From contig NZ_CP061769.1 of NCBI RefSeq assembly GCF_011420305.2, positions 979,001 to 1,043,000 of the forward strand: 64,000 nt of DNA. Direction: 5' to 3'. Both the position numbers and the translations under genes were made by a program. Of the stretch, positions 53,118-62,100 are shown piece by piece; the first letter of the stretch is position 1, and each line of letters begins with the position of its first letter. The notes under the pieces are model-generated. The model did no database searches. It worked only from the letters and a program-made list of their open reading frames with translations, and was not told where the DNA came from. The stretch comes from Nocardioides ochotonae (GTDB lineage: Bacteria > Actinomycetota > Actinomycetes > Propionibacteriales > Nocardioidaceae).

Positions 53118-55142
53118 TCAGAGATCGATGGCCCAGTAGCCGTCGACCACGACCTGCCCGGTCGCGACCAGACCTCTCAGCCTGGTCCACCGCGGCGATG
53201 CGTCGAGCCTCCTGGCGTACACCGTCGTGAACCCCTCGCGGTCCGATCGGAGGTCCACCCGTCTGTCGCCGTGGCTCGTGGCGATCAGCAGGGACCCGCA
53301 GCTCGGGCAGGTGCGGAGGCGGAATGCCCAATTGACGGCGCCGCGCCGATCGGCCGGGTCGGTGCGGACGCGTCGACCGGGCGGCAACAGGCTGGCGGTG
53401 CCACCACGATAGGAGCGTCCCGAGACCGTACGCAGGGCGCCGAAGAGCCGAGCGTCGTCGGCCATGGCCGAGGTGCACGAGACCGACTTCCCCCGGTTGC
53501 CGGCCACGTCCCACGCCTTGACCTCGAGACACACCGTTTCGCCCGGTCGCGGTCGGCGAACGGCGTACGACGTCGATGTCGCGGGCACCGCTCGGCGTAC
53601 CACGCCCGCGCGGCGCATCGGGGTGCGGACGATCCGGGCGGCTGTCCGGCCGACACCGTGCGTGTCGGCGGTGCGCCAGGACCAGCCCATCGCTCGATCG
53701 GAGACGAGTGCCGGGCCGCCCCGTGTGACGCGGACCCGCGGTGCGGTGCCGTCGACGATCCAGCGATGTGTCAGCACTGCCTCGTTGCCGACCTCGTCGC
53801 TGACCGTTGTGGTCAACGTGTGGACGCCCTCGCGCCGGTTCCCCATGGCATAGCAGTACGGCGAGCTGGTGGACGCCCGCCCGGGCGTGTGCCGACAGGT
53901 CAGCCCGGTGATCCCGCCTTCGTCATCGACGCGTGTCGTGACCGTCCGATGCATCGGCAGCACCGGCGCCCGCCCGTCGAGCACTGTCATGTGCGGCGGC
54001 GTGCGGTCCACGAACCTGTACATGTAGCGGCCGTATCCGCGGTGCACCAGCCGGTCGCCGTACACGGTGTCGGGAAGGCTCCAGCAGCCCGGCGCGCAGT
54101 GGCTGCCGAGGCTGGGCTCAGTGCGTAGCGGCCATCGCCAGACGCCGTCCGGATCGAGGCTGACCAGGCGGCCGTCCGCGACCTGGATCGCATAGGTCGA
54201 CCCCAGGGCAGCAAGGACGATCTCGGTGTCGACCCCCTGGGCGAGCGGGCTGGGCGCCGTCGGCACCGTCGTCGCGTCGGTCACGGAGCCATCGGCGACG
54301 AGGGCGCTCCGCAGCTCCGGCGCAGCCGGCCCCGTCTGCTGCAACCAGGCGACGCGGACGGTGTCGCCGTCCGTGGCGACCGTGACCGGTCCCTGGTCAC
54401 CCCCGATCGGGGTGAGCGACGTCGGCGGCGAGAAGGTGGTGGCGGCGTCGCGGCTGACCAGGACGTGCCTTCCGACGACCGCGGCGACGAGGTCGCCCTC
54501 GGCGCGCAGCTGGATCACGGGACGGGGCCCGCTGTCCGGCAGACCCGCCGCGGCGATCAGATCCGTGGGGTGCGCGTCCCACGTCGCGCCGCGATCGTCA
54601 CTGCGGAGCAGGACAGCACTGCGGGCGGCGCCGGCAGCTCCCTGGGCGATCGCGACGTAGAGCCGGTCGCCGGAGGCGGCGAGCCGCACGCTCCGCGACG
54701 TGTCGGGGATGCGTGGGACGTGCACCCGCGACGACGTCGCGAAGTTGGTGCCGCCCAGCTCGACCGTGCGGATCGTGGACGCGACCTCCGCACCGCTCTC
54801 GAAGAGCGAGGCCGCGGCGACGAAGTCCCCGGTTCCGGCGCCGGTGATCGCGCCTGCGGGCAGGGTCACGGGTGCCTTGACCCAGGGGTCGTCGGTGCCG
54901 AATCGGTAGGACCAGACCCACCCGCGCCCTCGGTGGATATGGAAGACCCCGCGCTCGGTGAGCTCGACATCGGGGATGAAGTCGGAGTCGCTGGGAACGC
55001 CGCCGGGATAGTGGCCCACGCCCAGCCGCTCGACCGCGTACGTGGGCTCAGCCAGGCTCGGGCCGGCCGACGCCGTGGACGATGGGACGCCCCCGGCCAG
55101 GCCGATGAGGCAGACGAGGAGGGGCGCGAGGACACGACGCAC
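53118..55142 (-). CDS. Large exported protein: beta-propeller-like N-half, Ig-like C-half
   Basis: From GTG 55142 (GGGAG 6-7 bases upstream) the 674-residue protein opens with a signal peptide (VRRVLAPLLVCLIGLAGG). The N-terminal half contains sialidase/BNR-like repeats (LLRSDDRGATWDAH; LVSRDAATTFSPP), suggesting a beta-propeller. The C-terminal half has Ig-like 'TVSDEVGNEA' and 'AWDVAGNRG' modules typical of cell-surface proteins. The frame extends upstream to 55265 without signal-peptide character. Catalytic residues for sialidase are not evident; binding function unknown. Confidence 0.78.
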   Translation of the reverse strand: MRRVLAPLLVCLIGLAGGVPSSTASAGPSLAEPTYAVERLGVGHYPGGVPSDSDFIPDVELTERGVFHIHRGRGWVWSYRFGTDDPWVKAPVTLPAGAITGAGTGDFVAAASLFESGAEVASTIRTVELGGTNFATSSRVHVPRIPDTSRSVRLAASGDRLYVAIAQGAAGAARSAVLLRSDDRGATWDAHPTDLIAAAGLPDSGPRPVIQLRAEGDLVAAVVGRHVLVSRDAATTFSPPTSLTPIGGDQGPVTVATDGDTVRVAWLQQTGPAAPELRSALVADGSVTDATTVPTAPSPLAQGVDTEIVLAALGSTYAIQVADGRLVSLDPDGVWRWPLRTEPSLGSHCAPGCWSLPDTVYGDRLVHRGYGRYMYRFVDRTPPHMTVLDGRAPVLPMHRTVTTRVDDEGGITGLTCRHTPGRASTSSPYCYAMGNRREGVHTLTTTVSDEVGNEAVLTHRWIVDGTAPRVRVTRGGPALVSDRAMGWSWRTADTHGVGRTAARIVRTPMRRAGVVRRAVPATSTSYAVRRPRPGETVCLEVKAWDVAGNRGKSVSCTSAMADDARLFGALRTVSGRSYRGGTASLLPPGRRVRTDPADRRGAVNWAFRLRTCPSCGSLLIATSHGDRRVDLRSDREGFTTVYARRLDASPRWTRLRGLVATGQVVVDGYWAIDL

Positions 55143-55388
55143 GGCGGGCTCCCGGGACACGGGCCGCTGATCGGCCGAGCGGGCACATGCTGCCAGTCGG
55201 CGGACCCCCATGACCGGTCTTTCCCGAACACGGTGCGGGTCGGCGACCCGGGTCCCGGTCGGCACCGGTCGGCGAGCTGAGCACCGGGCGCGGCCGTCAG
55301 CGTGTCACTCGGTCCGCGTCCACCAGGGTGCTCGTCTGCAGGACCTGTCCCTCTCCCGAGCGGCGCGGGACGAGACGGCGCACACCGT

Positions 55389-55733
55389 TCAGTCGCCCCA
55401 GCGCAGGTGGTAGGCCACCAACGGCTGCATCGCCGCCAGTAGGTCGCGGCCGCGCGGAGTGAGCCGGTAGCGCACGGAGACCGGCGTCGTCGGGATCACC
55501 TCGCGCTCGACGAGGTCGTGTGACTCCAGCTCGCGCAGCCGGGCGGTGAGCAGGCGCGCGGAGATCCCGTCGACCGCGGCCTCGATCTCCCCGAACCGCG
55601 ACGCGCCGCGGCCCAGGGCGAGCATGACCGCGCCGGTCCAGCGGCGCCCGACGAACTCCAGGCCCGCCGTGGACTCTCGGCAGGTGGCGTCGTCGATCCG
55701 GTCCTGACGCTGCGGTATCGGGCTCCTGGTCAC
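55389..55733 (-). CDS. HxlR-family transcriptional regulator
   Basis: The 114-residue winged-helix protein has the HxlR pattern: a Cys in the N-terminal helix (CRESTAGLEFVGRRWT), LGRGASRFGEIEAAVDGIS then ARLLTARLRELE, and a wing with VSVRYRLTPRG. GTG start. It is divergent from the flavoprotein gene and probably controls it through the operator between them. HxlR proteins often respond to electrophiles or aldehydes. Confidence 0.9.
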   Translation of the reverse strand: MTRSPIPQRQDRIDDATCRESTAGLEFVGRRWTGAVMLALGRGASRFGEIEAAVDGISARLLTARLRELESHDLVEREVIPTTPVSVRYRLTPRGRDLLAAMQPLVAYHLRWGD

Positions 55734-55740
55734 TTACTCA

Positions 55741-55757
55741 GGGTAACTCGCTTACCC
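55741..55757. promoter_or_regulatory. Inverted repeat, candidate HxlR operator
   Basis: GGGTAA-CTCGC-TTACCC is a perfect 6-bp-arm inverted repeat in the 63-bp divergent region. A related half site (CTTACTC) lies just beside it at 55734-55740. The location fits control of both promoters. Confidence 0.6.
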
Positions 55758-55796
55758 ATGGTTGTCCTGGGGCGCCGGGCGGCGGATGCTGGGCGC

Positions 55797-58043
55797 ATGC
55801 CCGACTACGGTCACCCCCTGCGCTTCGGATCCTTCATCACGCCGACGGCCGCCTCGCCCCAGCGGCCGGTCGAGCTCGCGGTCCTCAGCGAAAAGCTGGG
55901 CCTCGACCTGGCAACGTTCCAGGACCACCCCTACCAGCCTTCGTTCCTCGACACCTGGACGCTGATGTCGTACGCCGCGGCGCGCACCGAGCGGATCCAG
56001 CTCAGCGGCAACGTGCTGAACCTGCCGCTGCGCCAGCCGGCCGTGCTCGCCAAGTCGGTCGCCAGCCTCGACCTGCTCTCCGGGGGCCGGGTCGCGCTGG
56101 GGCTGGGTGCCGGGGGATTCTGGGACGCGATCGAGGCGTACGGCGGGACCCGCCTGACTCCCGGGGAGTCGGTCGACGCGCTCGCCGAGGCGCTCACCAT
56201 CATCCGCGGCGTGTGGGACACCGCCGACCGGTCGGTCCTCGCCGTGGACGGCGCCCACCACCGGGTCCGCGGCGCGAAGCGCGGGCCGGCGCCCGCGCAC
56301 GACGTGCCGATCTGGCTCGGGGCGCTCAAGCCGCGGATGCTGCGCCTGATCGGCCGTGCGGGCGACGGCTGGCTGCCGTCGATGGCCTACCTCCAGCCCG
56401 GCGACCTCGCCCGCGGCATGGGGGTGATCGACGAGGCCGCCCGCGACGCCGGTCGCGATCCCGCCGAGATCGTGCGGCTGCTCAACGTCGGTCCCGACAC
56501 CGGCGCCGACGAGCTGGTGCGTCTCGCCGTCGAGGACGGTGTCAGCACCTTCATCGTGGTGGGTGACGACGAGGGCGGGCTGCGGCGCTTCGCGGCGCTG
56601 ACCGGCGACGTGCGCGAGCGCGTCGCCGAGGCCCGCGCGAGCTCCGGTGTGCGCGAGCGCGGCCGGGTCCGTCGCACCTCCGCCTTGGCGCGCCGCCTCC
56701 CCGGCATCGGGTACGACGACCTGCCCGCCGACCTCGCCGAGCGCGCGGTCGAGCCGGGCGACCCGGCGTACGCGCGCTACACCTCCAGCTACCTGCGCGG
56801 CGGGGCCCCCGGCCTGGTGCTCCGGCCGCGCAGCGTCGCCGAGGTGCGGAGCGCCGTCGCCGTCGCCCGTGGGCACCGCGAGCTGCCGCTCGGCGTGCTC
56901 AGCGCCGGGCACGGCATCTCCGGTCGCTCGCTCAACCGCGGCGGCCTGGTCATCGACGTCAGTGCGCTCGACAGCATCGAGGTCCTCGACCCCGACACGG
57001 GTCGGGTCCGGCTCGGACCCGGTGCCCGGTGGGCCGACGTCGCGCGCGTGCTCGCACCGCACGGGCTCGCGATCAGCAGCGGCGACTACGGCGGCGTGGG
57101 CGTCGGCGGGCTCGCGACCGCAGGCGGCATCGGCTGGTTCGCCCGCAGCCACGGGCTGACCATCGACCACGTGACAGCTGTCGAGATGGTGCTCGCCGAC
57201 GGCCGGGTGGTCCGCGCCGACGCCGAGCAGGAGACCGACCTGTTCTGGGGCATGCGGGGCGCCGGCGCCAACTTCGGCATCGCCACCTCCTTCGAGGTCA
57301 CCGCCGCCCGGGTCGGCACCATCGCCTTCGCCCAGCTCGCCTTCGACGCCAGCGACACCGCTGCCTTCCTGGAGCGGTGGGGCCGGGAGCTGGAGGCGGC
57401 GGACCGCAGCGTCACGGGGCAGGTGGTCCTCGGCGCGCGGCGCGACGGCGCGCGGGTCGCCCAGGCGATGCTGGTCGTCGACTCCGAGGACCCCGACACC
57501 GTCATCGCGCGCCTCCAGCCGATCGCCGAGATCGCGCCGCTGCTGGAGCAGCAGGCCGTGCTCACGACGTACGACCAGGTGATGGGGCTGTTCAGCAGCG
57601 ACGACCCGCAGCGCGGCCGCGGCGAGCCGCACTCCCACTCGGGCCTGGCCGACCACCTCTCGCCCGCGCTCGCGGCCGAGGTCGCGGACCTGCTCGACGC
57701 GGGCACGTCGTACTTCTTCTCGATCCGCGCGGTCGGCGGCGCGGTCGCCGACGTCGCGAGCGCGGCCACGGCGTACGCCGGGCGCAACGCGGCGTTCTCG
57801 CTCTCCGGCTTCGGCACCGGCCCGGCGTTCGACGCGGCCTGGGAGCGGCTGGTCCCGCACCTGTCCGGCAGCTACCTCAGCTTCGAGACCGGCACCGGGC
57901 CGCTGTGGCTCGAGCGGGCGTTCCCGCCCGCCCACCTCGCCCGGCTGCGCGAGCTGAAGCGCCGCTACGACCCCACGGGCCTGTTCCGCGACAACTTCTT
58001 CGTCGACCCGACGGTCGACGCCGTGGAGGGGCCGGCCGCCTGA
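55797..58043 (+). CDS. Fusion flavoprotein: LLM oxidoreductase + FAD-linked (BBE-type) oxidase
   Basis: The 748-residue single frame joins two flavin enzymes. Residues about 8-280 are an LLM luciferase-like barrel (RQPAVLAKSVASLDLLSGG then RVALGLGAGG; VPIWLGALKPRMLRLIGRAG). Residues about 330-735 are a PCMH-type FAD domain with the His of flavin linkage in SAGHGISGRS, GVGVGGLATAGGIGWFARSH and the C-terminal BBE motif KRRYDPTGLFRDN. The second covalent-FAD Cys of berberine bridge enzyme is not seen. Substrate unknown; divergent from HxlR. Confidence 0.88.
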   Translation: MPDYGHPLRFGSFITPTAASPQRPVELAVLSEKLGLDLATFQDHPYQPSFLDTWTLMSYAAARTERIQLSGNVLNLPLRQPAVLAKSVASLDLLSGGRVALGLGAGGFWDAIEAYGGTRLTPGESVDALAEALTIIRGVWDTADRSVLAVDGAHHRVRGAKRGPAPAHDVPIWLGALKPRMLRLIGRAGDGWLPSMAYLQPGDLARGMGVIDEAARDAGRDPAEIVRLLNVGPDTGADELVRLAVEDGVSTFIVVGDDEGGLRRFAALTGDVRERVAEARASSGVRERGRVRRTSALARRLPGIGYDDLPADLAERAVEPGDPAYARYTSSYLRGGAPGLVLRPRSVAEVRSAVAVARGHRELPLGVLSAGHGISGRSLNRGGLVIDVSALDSIEVLDPDTGRVRLGPGARWADVARVLAPHGLAISSGDYGGVGVGGLATAGGIGWFARSHGLTIDHVTAVEMVLADGRVVRADAEQETDLFWGMRGAGANFGIATSFEVTAARVGTIAFAQLAFDASDTAAFLERWGRELEAADRSVTGQVVLGARRDGARVAQAMLVVDSEDPDTVIARLQPIAEIAPLLEQQAVLTTYDQVMGLFSSDDPQRGRGEPHSHSGLADHLSPALAAEVADLLDAGTSYFFSIRAVGGAVADVASAATAYAGRNAAFSLSGFGTGPAFDAAWERLVPHLSGSYLSFETGTGPLWLERAFPPAHLARLRELKRRYDPTGLFRDNFFVDPTVDAVEGPAA

Positions 58044-58058
58044 GGCGTCCTGGCCCCG

Positions 58059-58964
58059 CTAGGAGACGGCGTCCAGCAGTTCGGCGAGGTCGTGGGACGA
58101 GGACAGCAGGCGCGGGGCCGGGTGACCGGCGAGCAGCGCGAGGCTGCCGGCGTTCTCGGGGTCGCGGCGCTCCGGGCCGTCCGGTACGGCGGGGATCGCG
58201 AGGATCCGGCCCTGCTCGACGGTGAAGCGGGCCGTCGCCATCGCCCCCGAGGTCGGCCCGCACTGGACGAGCACCGTCGCGGCGCAGAGCCCGGACTGGA
58301 GGCGGTCGCGCGCGACCAGCGAGCGGGTGCCGGCCGGCGTGCCCGGGAGCTGCTCGCTGAGCAGGCAGCCTCCGGCCTCGACGATCCGCTCGGCGTCGGC
58401 CCGGTGCCCCTCGGGGGAGACCCGGTCGAGGCCCGATCCCAGCACGGCGGTCGTGTGCCCGCCGGCGCGCAGCACGGCACGGTGGGCGGCGATGTCGATG
58501 CCGAGCGCGAGGCCGGACACGACGCTCACGCCCGCGTGCGCCGCCGCGGTCGCGATGCGCTCGGCCGTCCGTGCGCCCCACGCGGTGGCCGCGCGGGTGC
58601 CGACCACGGCGATCCGCCGCGACGGGTCCGGCAGCGAGCCGCGGACTCACAGCACCGCCGGCGGGTCCGCGATGTCCCGAAGCGCGGCAGGATAGCCCGC
58701 GTCGAAGTAGCCAAGGGTCCGCGCCGATCCGTCGCTGGCGTCCACCGGCACGACCCGGACCTGGCGGTCCACCGCGAGGCCGGCCACCGCGCGCCGCTCC
58801 TGCGGTGACGCGGCGTTGAACGCCTCCGCGGTGCCGAAGACGGTGGCGAGCCGGATGGCGTGCTGATCGCCGACTCCCGGCAGTGAGCGAAGCGCCAGCA
58901 GGCCGGCGGGGGAGCGCAGGTCCGCCGCCGGCAGCCCGCTCCCGCGCAGTCCGTGGTCGGTCAC
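58059..58964 (-). pseudogene. dprA: dprA interrupted by an in-frame TGA and lacking the C-terminal domain
   Basis: From about GTG 58964 the frame gives the helix-hairpin-helix/SAM start (LLALRSLPGVGDQHAIRLA) and FDAGYPAALRDIADPPAVL, then TGA (58647-58649), then in the same frame VRGSLPDPSRRIAVVGTRAA, the DprA Rossmann core (SGLALGIDIAAHRAVL; GSGLDR; ARDR) to TAG 58059. The family has an aromatic residue at the stop position (LF/LWxRG), so TGG to TGA is the likely change. The usual C-terminal winged helix is absent. DprA loads RecA on incoming DNA. Confidence 0.85.
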
Positions 58965-59121
58965 GGTCGCCACTGTCGCAGACAGCCGTGGCGGCCTGCC
59001 CACGCCGCGGCGCAACCACACGCGCCGACTCGGCGAAGGGACCGAGACCCCCGCACGGGTTGTGGATATGCGTGATGGGGCTCACAGTGAGAAGTGCGGG
59101 GGCCTGACTCGGGAGTAGGCG

Positions 59122-62100
59122 ATGGTGAATCTTCGACGACTGACTGCCATGACCGCTGCGTGCGGGATGGCCGTAGCCACACTGTCCATCGTCGACGCGG
59201 CCCAGCTGCCGGCGTCCGCGGACCCGCCGACGGGTGGGACCACGATCGTCGACGAGACGTTCACCGGCCGCTCGGTGGCGGACCCGGCGTGGACGGTGCA
59301 GGGCGACACCTGCCTGACCGGGGCCATCACCGCGCCGCCGGCGGGTGCGGCCCAGATCCCCACCTGCGCGACGCACCGCACTGGCCCGGTGCCGGGCCTC
59401 GGCGTCACCCCCGGCTACCTGCAGCTCACCGACACGACCACGCAGCGGGCCGGCAGCGTGCTCTACAACAGCCCGATCCCGGCCACCGCCGGCGTGACCA
59501 TCACCTTCGACCAGTTCCAGTACGGCGGCACCGGCGCCGACGGCATCGGGTTCTTCCTCGTCGACGGCTCCACCGACCTGACCGAGACCGGTGCGCCGGG
59601 CGGGAGCCTGGGCTACGCCCAGCGCATCATCGACGACGTCACGGAGCCAGGCGTCGCGGGCGGCGTGCTCGGCGTCGGCCTGGACGCCTTCGGCAACTAC
59701 TACGACGACGGCGAGGGGCGGGGCCGCGGCTGCCCCGAGAGCGAGCGCTCGCCCTCGACGGCAGAGGGCGCCGTGGCCCCGAACGTGATCACCGTGCGCG
59801 GACCCGGGGACGGTGCGACCGGCTACTGCTACCTCGCCTCGACCACCCCGGAGAACCCGGCAGACCCGGACGATCCCGGCACGACCCTCAACGGCGGCGA
59901 CGGGACCCTGCGCGCCCGCACCCTCGCGGCGTCCTGGCGCCAGGTGAACATCACCGTCACCCCGGCACCCGACCCGCGGATCATCGTCCAGGTCCGCTAC
60001 AACCCCAGCAACCCCAACAGCCCGTGGATCACCGAGCTCGACATCCCGGCACCGGCCGACCTGCCGAGCACCTACAAGTTCGGGCTCTCGGGCTCCACTG
60101 GCGGCCAGACCGACGTCCACCTGATCCGCAACGCGGTCGTGCGTTCGGTCAACCCGCTCGCACAGCTGCAGCTGGAGAAGCAGGTGGACCGCAGCGCCGG
60201 GGCGCTTCCGGCCGTGATCACCGCGGGGACCGTCATTCCCTACCAGTACACCGTGACCAACGCCGGGCAGGAACCCCTGTCGGCCCTGTCGATCGCCGAC
60301 GACACCGTCACCGGGCCGATCACCTGTGAGGACACCACCCTGGTCCCAGCGCCAGCGGCCGGGTCGACCACCGTGTGTCGAGGCACCTACACGGTCACCG
60401 CCGCCGACGTCGAGGCCGGGGAGGTGGTCAACGTCGCGACGGCCACCGCGCAGAATCCCGCCGGCGACCCGATCACGTCGCCGGAGGCCACGGTCACGGT
60501 GCCGCTCGTCTCCGAGCTCGACCTGGACAAGGAGGTGCAGACCCCGGGACCGTACGAGGCGGGCCAGGAGGTGGAGTACCTCTACACGGTGACCAACACC
60601 GGCGGTTCCACGATCACCAACATCTCCGTCGCCGATGACCGGGTCTCCTCGGAGGCGCTCGTGTGCGAGGTCAACGTGCTCGCGCCCGGGGCCTCCACCA
60701 CGTGCATCGGCACCTACACCGTCGACACCAGGCAGGCCGACCCGTCGGGGAGCATCGTCAACACCGCGGTCGCGACGGGGGAGACCCCGGCAGGCCAGGA
60801 GGTCGAGTCGCCCGAGGCGCAGGCCAGCATCGGCGTCAACACCGACATCGCGGTCACCAAGACCGTCGACGACCCCGAGCCGGCGGTCGGCGACACGGTC
60901 ACCTTCACCATCACCGCGACCAACAATGGTCCGGCGATCGCCACCGACGTCCTCATCACCGACCTGCTGCCCGAGGGGCGCCTGGCGCTGCTGACCTCGA
61001 GCACGGCCGGTCCTCAACCGTCGACGTACGCCGCCGGCACCGGCGCCTGGTCGATCCCGAACCTGGCCGTCGGCAACGCCGTGACCCTCACGATCACCGC
61101 CCGGGTCGACACCAACGGGGTGGTCTCCAACACCGCGAGCCTGACCAGGCTGGACCAGCTGGACACGAACGCCGCCAACAACAGCGACACGGTGACCCTG
61201 AACCCCGCGGCCCTCGACCTGGCGGTGACCAAGGAGGTCATCGGGTCCGCGCTGGTCGCGGCGGGGGAGCCGGTCACGTTCCGGGTCACCGTCACCAATC
61301 TGGGGCCGCGTCCCGGCACCGGCATCACCGTGACCGAGGAGCTGCCCCCGGGGCTGACCTACCGACCCGGGGACTCCGGCGGCACCGGCACCTACGACCC
61401 GGCCAGCGGCATCTGGACGATCGGCGCCCTCGCCGTCGGGGCGTCCGCGACGTACGACTTCGTCCTCGACACCACCGCCCCGGGCACCTTCACCAACGCC
61501 GTCAGCATCGCCAGCGTGTCACCGACCGACATCAACAGCGCCAACGACTCCGCGTCGGCGAGCGTCGACGTACGCACCCCCATCGCCGACCTCGCCATCG
61601 TCAAGGGTGTCTCCGACGAGGAGACCGTCGTCGGCGACACCGTCACCTACACGGTCACGGTCCTCAACCGGGGACCCGACACCGTGCGCGACGTCTTCGT
61701 CACCGACACCGGCCCGGAGGGGATCACGATCCTCGACAGCACCCCCTCGCAGGGCACCGTCGACCTCCCTGGCGGGCGCTGGGACGTCGGCACGCTGGCC
61801 TCCGGGGCGAGCGCCACGCTGGCCATCACCGCGCGGCTCGACACCGAGGGCACCAAGGTCAACGTCGTCACCGTGGCCGCGCCGCTGCTGGACGACCCCA
61901 CCCCGGCCGACAACGAGTCCTCGGCCACCGTCACCACCCTGGGACCGGCGGTCGACGTGGCCGTCACCAAGGACGTCGCCCGTCCCGACGGCGACGAGGA
62001 CGTCTCGGCCGTCCCGCTGGACCAAGACGTGGTGTTCACGGTCACCGCGACCAACAACGCCGTCGCGGGGGCACCCGCGACGGCGGCCACCAACGTGGTC

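Noticed and set aside
55143..55265. Longer N-terminus of the exported beta-propeller protein
   Set aside because: The extra residues are Arg-rich and precede the signal peptide by about 40 residues; GTG 55142 with GGGAG gives a normal signal sequence.
57877..61017. 1046-codon minus-strand open frame
   Set aside because: Antisense shadow of the flavoprotein end, dprA and the DUF11 protein; it would contradict three well-supported genes.
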